The notes beneath the pieces were generated by a model. The model did no database searches, had not been told where the DNA came from, and worked only from the letters and a program-made list of their open reading frames with translations. Source: Polytrichum commune (lineage: Eukaryota > Streptophyta > Polytrichopsida > Polytrichales > Polytrichaceae). Taken from it: DNA of 64,000 nt. Made by a program: the position numbers and the translations under genes. How positions within the stretch are numbered: the stretch's first letter is position 1; the number at the start of each line of letters is the position of its first letter. The stretch is taken from NCBI GenBank assembly GCA_950295325.1, contig OX485807.1:37356440-37420439 (forward strand), written 5' to 3'. Of this stretch, positions 10,450 to 20,973 are shown piece after piece.

Positions 10450-11625
10450 ATGAAAAACTTGAAGCGAAAGAGTGGGCTACATTGTTTCAAACAAACACGG
10501 TTGTATATTATAGAGAAAGAGCTAAGGAAACAACTAGTTCACGAGTTCTACGACATGCCTTTGGGAAGACATAAGAAGGTTCGCGTCACGATGGCCGAAC
10601 TCCAAAAGAAATATTTTTGGCCTTGTATGGACACGGATATAGAGAATTACGTGAAAACGTGCGTCAAATATCAAATATAGCAAAATATAGCAAAACATAG
10701 CAACAAACCGAAGATCGGAAAATTAAGATCCTTACCGATTCCAAAGCTAAAAAAAATACTCAATTTCAATGGACTTTATGACAGAAATTCCTAAGGTAGG
10801 AGGCTATGATGTCATAATGATCATAATATGCCAATTGAGAATTTTGAACAGCGTTCATATTTTGTGCGAAGCAAGCCACAGCAGAAGACGTGACACAATT
10901 GTACTTTGTTAATTTGATGTGACACAAAAATATTCCTGTGGAATATAGTGAAAGATCACGGGTTGTTGTTTCAAACGTAATTATGACAACACATGATACA
11001 ATGAACAGGGTGCGACTTTCAAAGACGACAGTTTGGCATCCACAGGGAGATGGCCAAACTAAAAGGATTAATTTCATCCTCAATATGTATATGAGAACAT
11101 TTTGTAAAAATGATCTACAAGAGAGGCCCACGTTGAATCCTCTTGTCGAATTTTGTTACAACACAACGGTGTATAAAAATACTTTAAAAAATGCCATATT
11201 TTTTGTGTTATGGACAAGAGGTCATGTCGGCTAGTGACTTATCTCTTGGTCAAAGCGAATTTATGTATGACCAAGAAAAACTTTTGGGATATTATTCACT
11301 AGACGTGACACAATAGGTCACGTAGAGGCAAAGGATCTTCCGAAACGTTAAAATAATGATGGCGAAGGCTCAAGACCATTACACTAACACGGTTAATAAA
11401 AAACAGTGTGAGGTAAGATTTCAAGTGGGTAAGAAAGTTTGGTTGGACTCAAGAAATTTAGGAATACCCTCTCAATTGTTCATTAAATGGTCCACAAGGT
11501 GAATTGGACCGTTCCCAGTAAAGAAGATTCTTCATCTAGACGTATATGTGCTTGATTTGGACAAGAGAGTTGGTAAGAGTTGGCATCCGGTATTCCACGT
11601 CTCATTACTAAAAAAAATATCATGA
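10450..11625 (+). pseudogene. Ty3/gypsy integrase remnant
   Basis: The zinc-binding N-terminus reads HEFYDMPLGRHKKV, then KKYFWPCMDTDIENYVKTCVKYQ, with the last zinc ligand Cys replaced by Tyr. The core is spread over frames: MDFMTEIPKVGGYDVIMI (first Asp kept), VKDHG (second Asp), and HPQGDGQTKRIN, in which the catalytic Glu is Lys (11061-11063). The C-terminal part AQDHYTNTVNKKQCEVRF and SWHPVFHVSLLK (to about 11610) is well preserved. It would insert cDNA into host chromatin, but this copy cannot. Confidence 0.85.
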
Positions 11626-11639
11626 CAATGGAAAGGATT

Positions 11640-11880
11640 TGCACTTGTTGCAAGAGGACCCGCGCCCACCACCCAAGTACGAGTTGTGGGATTGCGCAGT
11701 GGGTAAAGTCACGGCAATTCTCGATTCACGCCAAATTCAGGGGCAAGGTAAAGAATATAAGTGCTTAATGTACGGGTATTCGCCATATAAGTATGAGTGA
11801 CCTACCGCATGCTTGAACTCTTATCAAGGCTTCTGAAGCTAAAATACATGAACGAAACTTCGTAAACTTGCAGAGTGGGT
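11640..11880 (+). pseudogene. Integrase-linked chromodomain remnant
   Basis: VTAILDSRQIQGQGKEYK followed by CLMYGYSPYKYE matches the chromodomain core (ILDSR...GKGKEYLVKWKGY...TWEP). The aromatic cage is damaged: the KW of VKWKGY is LM.Y here, and the Trp of the WEP motif is a TGA stop (11807-11809). The domain identifies the element as a chromovirus; in living relatives it guides insertion to marked chromatin. Confidence 0.78.
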
Positions 11881-11901
11881 AGGCTCTTCCGAGCAGTGTC
11901 T

Positions 11902-12390
11902 GGGGAGGATTTTGGACATAATTGGTCAAAACCCTAGTGTTTCCAAGTCCAACCGGTTACATGGTGTGATCTTTCGGTTTTCCTTTATTAAATCAAGGTA
12001 CAATTGTGCTAAAAAGAGATTCTGCTAAAATGATTGGGAATTTTGTTGAAGTTCTTGAACATGAACCGCTTATTTGCTAAATTCAATTGGTTTATCAGTA
12101 ACTTACGGTTGGTTCTTGCGCTCATTGCTTACAAGAGCTAGATATATACATGTTAGCCACTTGTGGCTATATCTGTCGAACCTTTACACGAGTAGTTGAA
12201 TACTCTCCCGACAGTGTGGCAACACCTTCATGGTGGTCCACTTGTACAAATTTGGTTCCAACTGTATGTTAAGTAGGGGCCCTAGTTGGACTGGATGGTT
12301 ACAGGTCCTCAATGGTCTCTAGTGTGAAAAGGTTTCCTACACTCTCCCTGACACGAGAGACTGAACCGATTCTCTCCCTGTAACTTATGT
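11902..12390 (+). repeat. Polypurine tract and presumed 3' LTR
   Basis: GGGGAGGA (11902-11909) is a polypurine tract and TGGACATAATTGG (from 11913) would be the LTR start. A TATA-like GATATATACATG lies near 12140. A diverged relative of part of this sequence (AAGTCCAACCGGTT, TTGGTTC/TCGGTTTTCCTTTATTAA) occurs at 15055-15300. The right LTR end was not found; 12390 is a cautious limit. Confidence 0.55.
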
Positions 12391-12806
12391 GTAGTCATGT
12401 CTTTGTACATGGAAATTGAGAGTATGTCTGCTTGGCAGATTTCACGTCATATCCTGTGGGCAATAATGGTTGTTGTGCACCGCCTGTTGCTTGTGTTTGT
12501 GGGCTTGGTATCTTCATTGACTGTTAAAGAAGGGCGCCCTCCTCCTTTCATTCCGGGGTTGCCTAACAAAGTCATTCGTTGGTGTTTTTGGCCGCCCTTT
12601 GGAGGGACTCTTGATTGGGTGGCTGCTGAATTTATGAAGCTCGACACACTTGGTTATCAGCGCAGTACGAAGATGAGGGTTGGAAGGTGAAGCGTATGGT
12701 GTTGCGTTCCAACAATGATCTCTCATCTTTCAAGGCGTTGTATTCCCCATGTGTATCTAAAAGTTTGTTCCAAATACCGTGGCTCTCTAGCAGCTTGGGC
12801 ATCTTT
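12391..12806. other. Unassigned stretch with a 97-codon open frame
   Basis: A frame at 12397-12690 (plus) encodes a hydrophobic N-terminal part and then GRPPPFIPGLPN and WPPFGGTLDWVAAEF. I do not recognise it; no splice partner or domain was found. It may be LTR sequence or a captured host fragment. Other frames across it are equally open, which argues against a real gene. Confidence 0.35.
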
Positions 12807-13268
12807 CTGCCTAGGTAACCCAAAAAATAATATTCTAAAATTGGGTAGATTAAAAAAATCATTTAAAATAAGTTAGACATTCATCCAAGTCATTTCTATA
12901 ATTCATAAATGGTTTCCTAATTTCATCTATGGTGGCTACGATTAACCTAAACACCTCCCTAAACCAACACTTCTTACCCTAAAGTTTGTCTTTTACTTGT
13001 ATGTCAGGGTTTTGCTTTGTGGAGCAAATTCATGCTTGTATTTTTTTTTTGGATCATGAATGAGATTGATGCCGAGTGAAGACATTGTTGAAGTTATGTG
13101 ATGCTACTTTGTTGGATTCTAGTGAATGTCACTTGCATTATTCTGATTTTAGGCACTCTTGGAATGTTATTTCTTTTTTTTGCACACTCAATGAAATTAA
13201 TTTCCCATAAATTTAGGCACCTTTTAAATTAATTAAATTTTGCCCAAGCTTGCTAGAGAGCTACAGTA
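12807..13268 (+). repeat. Dispersed repeat R1, copy A
   Basis: Similar along its length to 33744-34166 in the same orientation. Shared words include GTGGAGCAAATTCATGCTT, GAGATTGATGCCG, GTTGGATTC.AGTGAATG and TAGAGAGCTACA. Identity is roughly 80 percent by eye with small indels. No coding capacity seen; family unknown. Confidence 0.85.
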
Positions 13269-15050
13269 CTTTAACCAACGGGCTTGCCGCCTTGATATCT
13301 TATGTTGTGATTATCAGCCATGAACCCCCACCCTTATGCGTCTGAGTCCGGGTGAGAGCCCATGGCTCACATGTACTTGCTTAACTCCCGTGACATTGTG
13401 ATACGGCTCCAATGACCCAACAACACAATTGTCTTAACACACACAACTTTTCCTCTTTATTCCACTGTACAAGGTGGCAAGTGTTTACAAACACTCCGCC
13501 TTACAAGGGTGGCCGCCACCCTTACACTTACACACTACCCGAACACTTCAACACATTTTGGCATGCCAAGAGACGCCAAAATGAGTTTGGTACCCAATGA
13601 ACTAATATGGAAGGTTCTTCGTTCAAACCTCCACATTGACTCCAAGCATGCACCCACAACTTACCGAACATGGAAAGTTATGCATGCGAAACAACCAACT
13701 CCCTACTAAAACTCCAGTTGAGTTAAAGGATAACTCTATTGCCTAATATCACCTTATCATTGTTTTCAATCACATGTACACCAAAATTCTTTGCAAATAA
13801 TGAACTTAGGAAGCAATTTGTTGTTACTTTTTATTTCTTCCAAGATATTGTACTTGCAAACACCTTACAGTAGTAGCAAAATGTTGTTTGAATTGAATAT
13901 TTTCTCATGACCTTTATTGTTGTGTTAAGTACTCAAATGTAAAATTCAAAGATGAGATCTCCATAACTTATCATTAAATGTAATACTAAAAGAAAAATTT
14001 ATAGATTTGGTTTCGGACTTAAATTTCATGACCTCAACTATTTTGGACTTTGATTTTTTTTCATATTTGTTGAATCATTATATACTTGAGGTCATCATCA
14101 AATAATTTTGTAGAAAATCATCAATTCGATGTGATTTTATCATATTTTAAGCTTATTTTTGACAAATAACTTGATCATTATCACCACTTGCACACCCACT
14201 TGCACTGTCTTCTAAAATATGTAGATATTTTTAAAGATTGTTTTTCAACATAAATCGCTTGGCTTTGTTGATCAATATGTTTAAAAATGTTTATGATATT
14301 TTTTTTACAAAATCCAAAGTTAGTCTTTTTTTAATCACTTTCACTTAAACTTACACAAGGATCAAGAGGTGCCCACTCTACCTTGCTTGCACCTTGTTGC
14401 TAAGTATAGCATCTTTAATGAATAGTGTTGCTATGTCAAACAATATGTTCAATGAATAGTGTCAGAATGAACAATGCTTCCTATATCTTTTGGTGGCACT
14501 AATTTTCATAGCATAAAGAAATTTAGCATCACCTTCACTAGTTTCCCACACTCACTATTAGCTCTCCCTCACTAATTGGGGTAATCGGTGTACCACTATG
14601 AGAATGCCTCAAAAATGATTTCTTCAAACCATTACTTCCATATGCAACTCAAAACCTCTTACAAGGATATCCGATCCTATCTCATAAGTATCCTCTAACA
14701 ACTTTACTACTAAGAGCCTAACTCCTACTACTTAAGTCTAAGACTACTTTCAAACTAACTTCAACAACTAACTCAAACTACTAGGTCAAACTACTACCAC
14801 TAACTCCTCCAAGGTCATTTGCCTTGACTTACATAGCAAATCTCTACACTTAACCCTAATTGGAAGTTACCCTAGTTACTACAACTTACCCCAATGAAAC
14901 CAATAATTACCACAATTACACCAAAAGTTATTGATTAGTAATCCAATAAGTTACTACTATGGTAACAAGTAAGTTAATGTTGGAAAAGAATTAGTAGGTT
15001 ACTGCTCCGAGAAACCAATAAGTTATTGATCGGTAAACCAATATCTTACT
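13269..15050. other. AT-rich stretch without recognisable genes
   Basis: No domain was seen in any frame. Small palindromes occur, e.g. AAGGGTGGC-C-GCCACCCTT at 13505-13523 and CATTTTGGC ... GCCAAAATG at 13553-13582. The part 14700-14960 is rich in ACTA and CTAAC words. Confidence 0.6.
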
Positions 15051-15054
15051 GTCC

Positions 15055-15300
15055 AAGTCCAACCGGTTGCACATAACATTACTCAACGTTTAGCTCTCAA
15101 TCTATGGGCCTCAAATGAACTCCCAACATCCTACTATGATTTTGAGGGCCCATGTCGTTGAGTAATGTTATGCATGTTAATATCTTTTGGTTCCCCTTAT
15201 TAAGTTAAGGCATATTCTATAAATTCTCTAGAATGATCTTCAATTTGCGTAAAATCCTAAACTTGAATTGGTTATTTTCTCAGACTCAATTGGCCCATTT
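15055..15300 (+). repeat. LTR-like segment related to 11945-12150, interrupted by a MITE
   Basis: CCAAGTCCAACCGGTT at 15053-15068 and the text after 15174 (ATCTTTTGGTTCCCCTTATTAAG) match, with divergence, consecutive parts of the presumed 3' LTR of the chromovirus (11948-11990). Between them sits a 106-bp inverted-repeat insertion. This looks like a second, older LTR or solo LTR of the same family. Confidence 0.55.
15069..15174. mobile_element. 106-bp MITE with CATAACATTACTCAACG terminal repeats
   Basis: The left end CATAACATTACTCAACG (15072-15088) and right end CGTTGAGTAATGTTATG (15156-15172) are a perfect 17-bp inverted pair. The related sequence at 11958 reads straight through ACCGGTTACATG with no insert, which serves as an empty site. 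A more diverged relative is at 35087-35236. No coding capacity. Superfamily is undecided because the target duplication (perhaps TGCA) is unclear. Confidence 0.8.
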
Positions 15301-16469
15301 GTAACTAGTAAGGCTTATATCCTCCCATTCATAGAGCAGGATAATTCTCTTGGGATCATGTAGTGGAACCACAAAAACCGAAGAAAGATAACAAAACATC
15401 TCCAAGTATTATAAACTATCCCAACATTAGGAGACTTGATGTTCCAAGAACTTTTGGAGTTCAACTGGAAAATAGCATGTTGTTGGCTTCCCAAAGTAGA
15501 ACATAAAGTTGTCAAAAGTTAAAACTAGAGTTAAGTAAATCTAGACATATGCATGAATTTTGGACATAATATAATTGTCTATATGCATTTTTATCAGAGG
15601 ACCCTATGATAGAAATAGCAGAATGTAGTCTTCGATGCAGATTGAGTCTCTTGTTGTAAGCATGTCTAGTTGCATGTGTTATTCATAGTTAAACCTTAAT
15701 GTTTCTCAAGATATATATATATATAGTTAGTTAGTTAGTTCGTTCGTTAGTTAGTTAGTGAGGGTTTCCATCACACTCTTCCATTTTTTACCCCCAATAA
15801 ATTTGATCTTTGATCTGCGTGTCTTGAGGGTACAACAAATACTCCCAAATGCATTGTTGTTCTTTACCAACTTATTTGTATATATTTGTATTCACTTAGA
15901 TCCAAGTTTTAATGACTTCTTCAAATGGAAGCTTCCTTGACAAACCTTAAGAGGAACGACTTCTCCCACGTGATCCTAGCGAAGTCAAAAAGTCGTAAAG
16001 AAGCCCTTGCCAAATGAATTGGACCTTTTGTTCATCCCGCCTGAACTTGTCAAAAGTCATAGAATCCAAATGTTTCAAAGGGTGATACTACCTCCAAAAA
16101 AGAAGAAAACAAATCATATCAAAAGATTGCCTCGAAAACTTGAGGAAATTTTCTCACCAAAGATCCCATGATGGTAGACAAACGTGTTGCATATGGAGGA
16201 TTACATAATTTATTATTGTTGTTGCATATTCTTCTTGCCGACTTGCAAGGCTTGACTTGACACTTGTAGGATGACTACCTTGCACACAATTCAAGCCTTG
16301 CCTTGCCCTCTTGTTGCCCTTGTGCTGATTTGCAGGATTTGAGAGAATCAGAGCAAGGGCCTCCAGAGCGACTCCTGCAAAACATTGACCAAAAAATTGG
16401 GCAATTATCTAGGCTGATTTTATTATATTAAAAAAATTAAAAATTAAATTAAAAAAATTGGGTCCTGCA
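15175..16469. other. Stretch without recognisable genes, with microsatellite
   Basis: (AT)n followed by (TTAG/TTCG)n lies at 15709-15758. An imperfect inverted repeat built on GCAAGGCTTGA / TCAAGCCTTGC lies at 16245-16300. No protein domain was seen. Confidence 0.6.
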
Positions 16470-16880
16470 TTGTCTGGGGAGAACCGGCGGTTAGTTACAG
16501 ATGAACCGGTTGACTTTGAGAAATAACCGGTTGTTGGTCCGAGATGACCTTAAACTACCGGATGATGGTGGAGAGATACCCAAATCTCAAGGAAGAGGTT
16601 GGCGGTTCGAATCCCGGTTGTGAAATCTCCTCTCTACTTGACGGAAAACTTGCCAGGTGGTGAACTGCCTCCTGTGCTTTGGCGCTGGCCTGTTGGCCTT
16701 CGGTCTCCAAAAAAAAAAAACGGTTGAAGTTAGAGACTTCAGGAGAATTACCGATCATCTTAGAGGAATCTATAGAAGAATACACCTCAAATGAATGAAA
16801 GCAAAACCGGAAGATGTCAACATGTCACCGGTTGGATTTAGAATCACTAGGATCTTGACCGTCTATATATATGCCCAAAA
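16470..16880 (+). repeat. Dispersed repeat R7 (CCGGTTGA family), copy split by a SINE
   Basis: The words GAGAACCGG.GGTTAGTT, ATGAACCGGTTGA, TTTGAGAAATAACC, then AAGTT..AGACTTCAGGAGAAT and GGAAGATGTCAACATGT-ACCGG are shared with 32178-32455, 40505-40640 and 50598-50760. The copy is broken at 16534-16720 by the SINE. Family is unknown and no protein is encoded. Confidence 0.8.
16534..16720 (+). mobile_element. tRNA-derived SINE, 187 bp, A12 tail, target duplication CGGTTG
   Basis: A perfect Pol III B box GGTTCGAATCC is at 16614-16624; the A box upstream is degenerate. The body ends in a run of 12 A (16709-16720). CGGTTG flanks it on both sides (16528-16533 and 16721-16726). Removing the insert rejoins AATAACCGGTTG to AAGTT, the continuous sequence in the other R7 copies (e.g. 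32224-32248), so the boundaries are well supported. SINEs move with enzymes from LINEs. Confidence 0.85.
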
Positions 16881-17189
16881 ACTTCCCGGGCACTGATCCC
16901 GAACATTCAATTGACACATAATATTTTTTTGAAAAAATTCTCAAACCCTAAAAATTGCAAACAGTTTCCATCCCGGCATAAATTCAAAACAACTTTGCGT
17001 CCCAAAAAAAGTATTTATTTTTCCTCTACTCTTCCATGTATTCTTGAATGTTTATGAATTTGTTTGATGTCAATAGTCATGATTCATCGGGTATTGAAAC
17101 TGAGTTTTCTTTCAATATTTTCACCCTCTAAGTATATGGAAAATGATGCTAAGGTGGATGTGCCTGACTTGGCGGCTGATCTTAAACAT

Positions 17190-17500
17190 GCACCTAAGAT
17201 ATGTGGGTGCTAAGCTTATTTGGTTTATTTTCATGTTCTCCAACTTTCTATTGAATAGGGCTCACACAACAAGACTTTTGTTGCGTTGGCGAATCAATTA
17301 CGATGCCTCAACAAGTACCAGATTGAAAATTCGGCCACTCGTGAGTTAGCATTGGTTATCGTAAAGGCATGTGTGTTGATTCCTCAATTGACTACATAAA
17401 TCCTTTCAATTGTGTTCACTATTGAGTGTGAAGTAGTTAATTAAATTTGAAGTCTTTGTCCAATCTCATGTGTCTTTTGGTGTTTGTCCATTCATCCTTA
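17190..17500 (+). repeat. Dispersed repeat R3, copy 1
   Basis: TATGTGGGTG, TTTTCATGTTCTCCAACTT, CAATTGTGTTCA.TATT.AGTGTG and GTGTTTGTCC/TTC are shared in order with 43703-44010, and the first part also with 63873-64000. Noncoding by eye; perhaps part of a retrotransposon or an LTR. Confidence 0.75.
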
Positions 17501-18096
17501 CTAAACCATATAACAATCAAATATATTAGATGTTTGATTAAGAAAAGTGACAAAATAACACCTACATCCCTTATATTGGAGTGATGTATGGTTGGGTGGA
17601 AATCTAAGAATGGACCCAAAAACAAAAACAATAAAAAATAAAAATAAAGATAAAAATTTACAACAACAAAAAAACCAAACACACACACACACATGTTGAA
17701 AATAAATTCCCAACATCTTTGAAATTTGTTAACTTTTTAAGACGCAAACTAGCTTGTAGATGGTTCTTGATCAAGTTCCGTTGTACTCACTCCCAAAGTT
17801 TGTGTAAGTGTGGCCAATTGCTAAACCACTCACAAGTCGTGGTTGCATACTCCCATTCGCTTCATCACTTTGTCCCCTTGATAACCACCTCAATATTTAT
17901 GTCATCGTTTTTTTAATGAAGAAATATGAGGGATCATAAATCAACCCTATAAGATGATATGCGATTTGATATGAATTTAAGTTCCTAAATTATAAACTAT
18001 TATTCTACCTTGGATTTTTGGACCATTATATTTATGCCATCATAAGCTTGTCCATTATAGTATGTGTTAGACAACTTTCAGCGCATAAATAAATCT
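17501..18096. other. Stretch without recognisable genes
   Basis: An A-rich tract ends in (CA)7 at 17679-17692. No domain found in either strand. Confidence 0.6.
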
Positions 18097-18262
18097 AGTT
18101 GAATTAGACAGTTCCAACTAGGAGAATGGATGGATGGATGTAGTTGGAATTAGACAATTTCAACTATAAGAATGGATGATTGGATCTAGTTGGAATGATA
18201 CAGTTCCAACTAGAAGAGTAGATGAATGCATGAAGTTGGAATTAGATAGTTCCAACTAGTGG
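18097..18262. repeat. Tandem repeat, unit 44-47 bp, four copies, each with a dyad
   Basis: The dyad TAGTTGGAAT-TAGACA-GTTCCAACTA (variants) recurs at 18097, 18141, 18187 and 18234, separated by AGAATGGATGGATG-type spacers. Each unit can form a stem of about 9 bp. Spacers are similar to each other, so it is not a CRISPR array. It may be a satellite-like or transposon subterminal array. Confidence 0.85.
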
Positions 18263-20421
18263 ATTGTGATTGAGCCAAAAGATAGAAGATTCATAGTAGA
18301 ATCAAATATAGAGCTATAAATAGAATAATTTTACTATATGAGAAATAGAAAGTAAAAATGGTGTTTTGGCATAAAAGGGAGCTTAGGGATACGAGATAAT
18401 GGTTTGTCTCTCTTCTATGGTCGGGTGGTTTGAGCTCATAGGCAATCATAATCTTGTGGTCAACCCCTAACTTCCCACGCCCAATTTCCCTCAAATCTGC
18501 CCAGAAAAAAGTGACCTCAATTTCAATGACTATAGCTAAAATTTTTTGGAAAATATCAATTGTATAGATGTTTGCATGTTAGAGGTGACTACTCATATTC
18601 AAAATTTTAAAACGTTGATGTTTTGTTTTGTAGCAATTTTTAAATAAGAATGTCAATAGTGGTCTTGAAGGGCAACAATTTAGAAATTAAATTAGGGTTG
18701 TTGTTTTTTTATCAAACCTCCACTCAAATCATCTCCAAAAGACAAAATGTTATCCTCACAAATCTTGAAACCATTATTTTGTGATTTTTAAGGAAGCTTT
18801 GCAATTTGAGGTAACGGTGCCACAACTGCACACCTTCCACATGGATTTACACCCACCAACACATGTCCAATTAAAATACAATGCTACATATTTAGAATAT
18901 GATGCGTTTGAGTGTCATGCAAATTTTCAGATCAATTGGGAATCCTATGCACATAGGGATCAACAAAAAAAACAAATTCAGATATGTTGCTCCTAAACCG
19001 GGGAGGTGACAAATGTCAAGTTTTGGTTTGTGGACCGGTTCTATTGTAAACCAGTTGAGAGCACACTCCCATATTTGAATTAATCCAAAAATTATCTATT
19101 GAATCTAATTTATCCACGTTGCATAACATAGCAAACTTGAACATGAACAAGGCGAATAGTTGAAACAATCAAGAAACCATCCAAACTAGTGTCAAAGGGG
19201 TCATAGCGAACTACTCACGACCAAATTATGGTTGCATAGGACATTAAGCGTTCAATAATAAAGCTTTTGGAATATACAAAGTTTGGAAGTTCAAATCTAC
19301 TGGTTTATGTGCATTCTTGATTGTATTATCATTCTAAAAAAGAGGAACATGGAAAAAATAGAATCACTTTGTCTATTCATCCATATAGCAACTATGGTAG
19401 TAAACAATAATTATTGTATTTTGTTGCAAATTACTATGGTAGTAAATATAAAAAATAATGTGGGATGATAATAAACTAGCATGACATGTATTTAAGTAAT
19501 TTTGGACATATTATCAAAATAGGGTAGGGTAGGTGAATAATAAAAGTAGTATTTGAATTCTTTTATTAATAAAGTAGAATATGTTATATTTGGAGGAACG
19601 AAGAATTTTTGTGAGGTTCAATAAATGTCTCTGGATTGGATGTAAAGTTGCCTCAATTGACTAAAAATTATCAAATTTAAATGTTGGCAAGCTTGGGGTG
19701 GTCATTGAGAATTTCAAGATAGTGCTACAACCAGATACCATTCAATTTTATTTGCATGTATTGTTAATGTATTGTTATCGTTTTGTTATGGATTAATATC
19801 AATTCATGTCAAAATTCCAATATTATGAAAATAATACAAATTATTAACAAATTAGAGTCTATAAAATAAGTTCATGGTGCTAATTATATCTACCTTTAGG
19901 TTCTTGAAGAATACTTGAAAGTACCATTTTATCTACTTAAATAGGGTGCCCATTATTCAAGAAATTTAGATAAATAGCCCGTCTTTAATTAACTCCAACT
20001 GCGGTTTGAGGGTTTAATACCTCATCCAAAAAAATTGCATCCAAGCTTGCCATAATGTTTGAAGAGTAGTACTTGACCACCTCTCTATTCGGGAACCCAT
20101 GAATTGACTTTCATTTGAGATGCTACATACAAAACTTGATATCCATTAACATGTTGGTCAATAGTGTGCACCCCATAATATTGTATTTTACACTAGTAAA
20201 TGTTTTTATCTTGGCATATTCTATCACTCAAACCTTACCAGAAGTTTTCATATTTCTTGGATTTATTTTTAAGTTTTCTAGAGTCTCAAAATATAAAGCT
20301 TCATAAGTCTAGCCAAATTAATGTAAGTTCAAAATGGGTTAGTGCAAGGACATCCACATTCCAACTTGAGTGTTGGAGGGTAGTTGTGTGAGTTGGTTGG
20401 AGAGGATAATTTGCAAGAAAT
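18263..20421. other. AT-rich stretch without recognisable genes
   Basis: Only frames of 75 codons or fewer, none with a domain. An ACCGGTT word pair near 19030 and TTGGAGG stretches hint at old repeats, but nothing could be assigned. Confidence 0.55.
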
Positions 20422-20679
20422 AACCGCAGCCGAAATCAACTGTGATTCTTTTGACCAACCTGACTGCAAATGTTTTTGGTTTTAGCATCTACAACTTTAC
20501 GAATTTGGAGGCTTATAATATACCGTTGGAAAGGTCTTGCAAATACCTTTCCAACGGTATATTACATGCCTAGAAATATTTAAAATTGCAGTCGCAAAAC
20601 GAAAAAAGAAAAGTTGTTGTCGTTTAGCGACCGCAGATCAGGCTGGTCAAGAGAACCTCATCTGGTTTCGGCTGCGGTT
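20422..20679. mobile_element. 258-bp foldback MITE
   Basis: The ends AACCGCAGCCGAAA (20422) and TTTCGGCTGCGGTT (to 20679) are complementary, and the similarity continues inward (TTTGACCAACCTGA with TCAGGCTGGTCAAG). The centre is a perfect 19-bp stem, AATATACCGTTGGAAAGGT (20517-20535) with its complement (20545-20563), around 9 nt. The whole can fold into one long imperfect stem. It directly borders the larger inverted repeat that follows. Confidence 0.85.
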
Positions 20680-20696
20680 TTTTGGGGCAGAGTTTT

Positions 20697-20933
20697 CTAC
20701 TAGTGAACAAGGGAGGACGTTAAGTTCCTCTCCCCCCCCCCCCCCAACTTTTCGGGGGAGGTAGATTCAGGCAGGGGCAGCTGCCAGTCCACAAAACCCA
20801 GATTTTTTGGACCTGACCGAAAATTGTTGCCCACCCATCCGACTTCGAAAAAACCATTGCTCTTGCATTCTTGTAGGCCACTTATTCACAAATCCCATAT
20901 TGAGTGCACTTTACCTTCAAGGTCCACAATCCA

Positions 20934-20973
<40 letters not shown>

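Larger units (their letters stand above)
6378..12390 (+). mobile_element. Decayed Ty3/gypsy chromovirus (whole element, approximate bounds)
   Basis: Domain order is gag, CCHC knuckle, protease, reverse transcriptase, RNase H, integrase, chromodomain, all on the plus strand, which is diagnostic of chromodomain Ty3/gypsy elements. A primer binding site is at 6380 and a polypurine tract at 11902-11909. Every domain contains stops or frameshifts and several key residues have changed, so it is dead. A CACTA-like element interrupts it between protease and reverse transcriptase. LTR ends could not be fixed because the two LTRs are too diverged to align by eye. Confidence 0.85.

Noticed and set aside
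12397-12690. 97-codon frame as a small gene
   Set aside because: Frames on the other strand are equally open, no domain or splice structure was found, and it lies in probable LTR sequence.
14565-14680. Similarity to 35975-36045 (CACTAATTGGG ... ACAACTCA ... AAGGAT)
   Set aside because: Only scattered words agree; too weak to call a repeat family by eye.
18097-18262. Regular dyad-containing repeats as a CRISPR-like array
   Set aside because: Spacers resemble each other, there are only four units, no cas genes exist and the context is eukaryotic.
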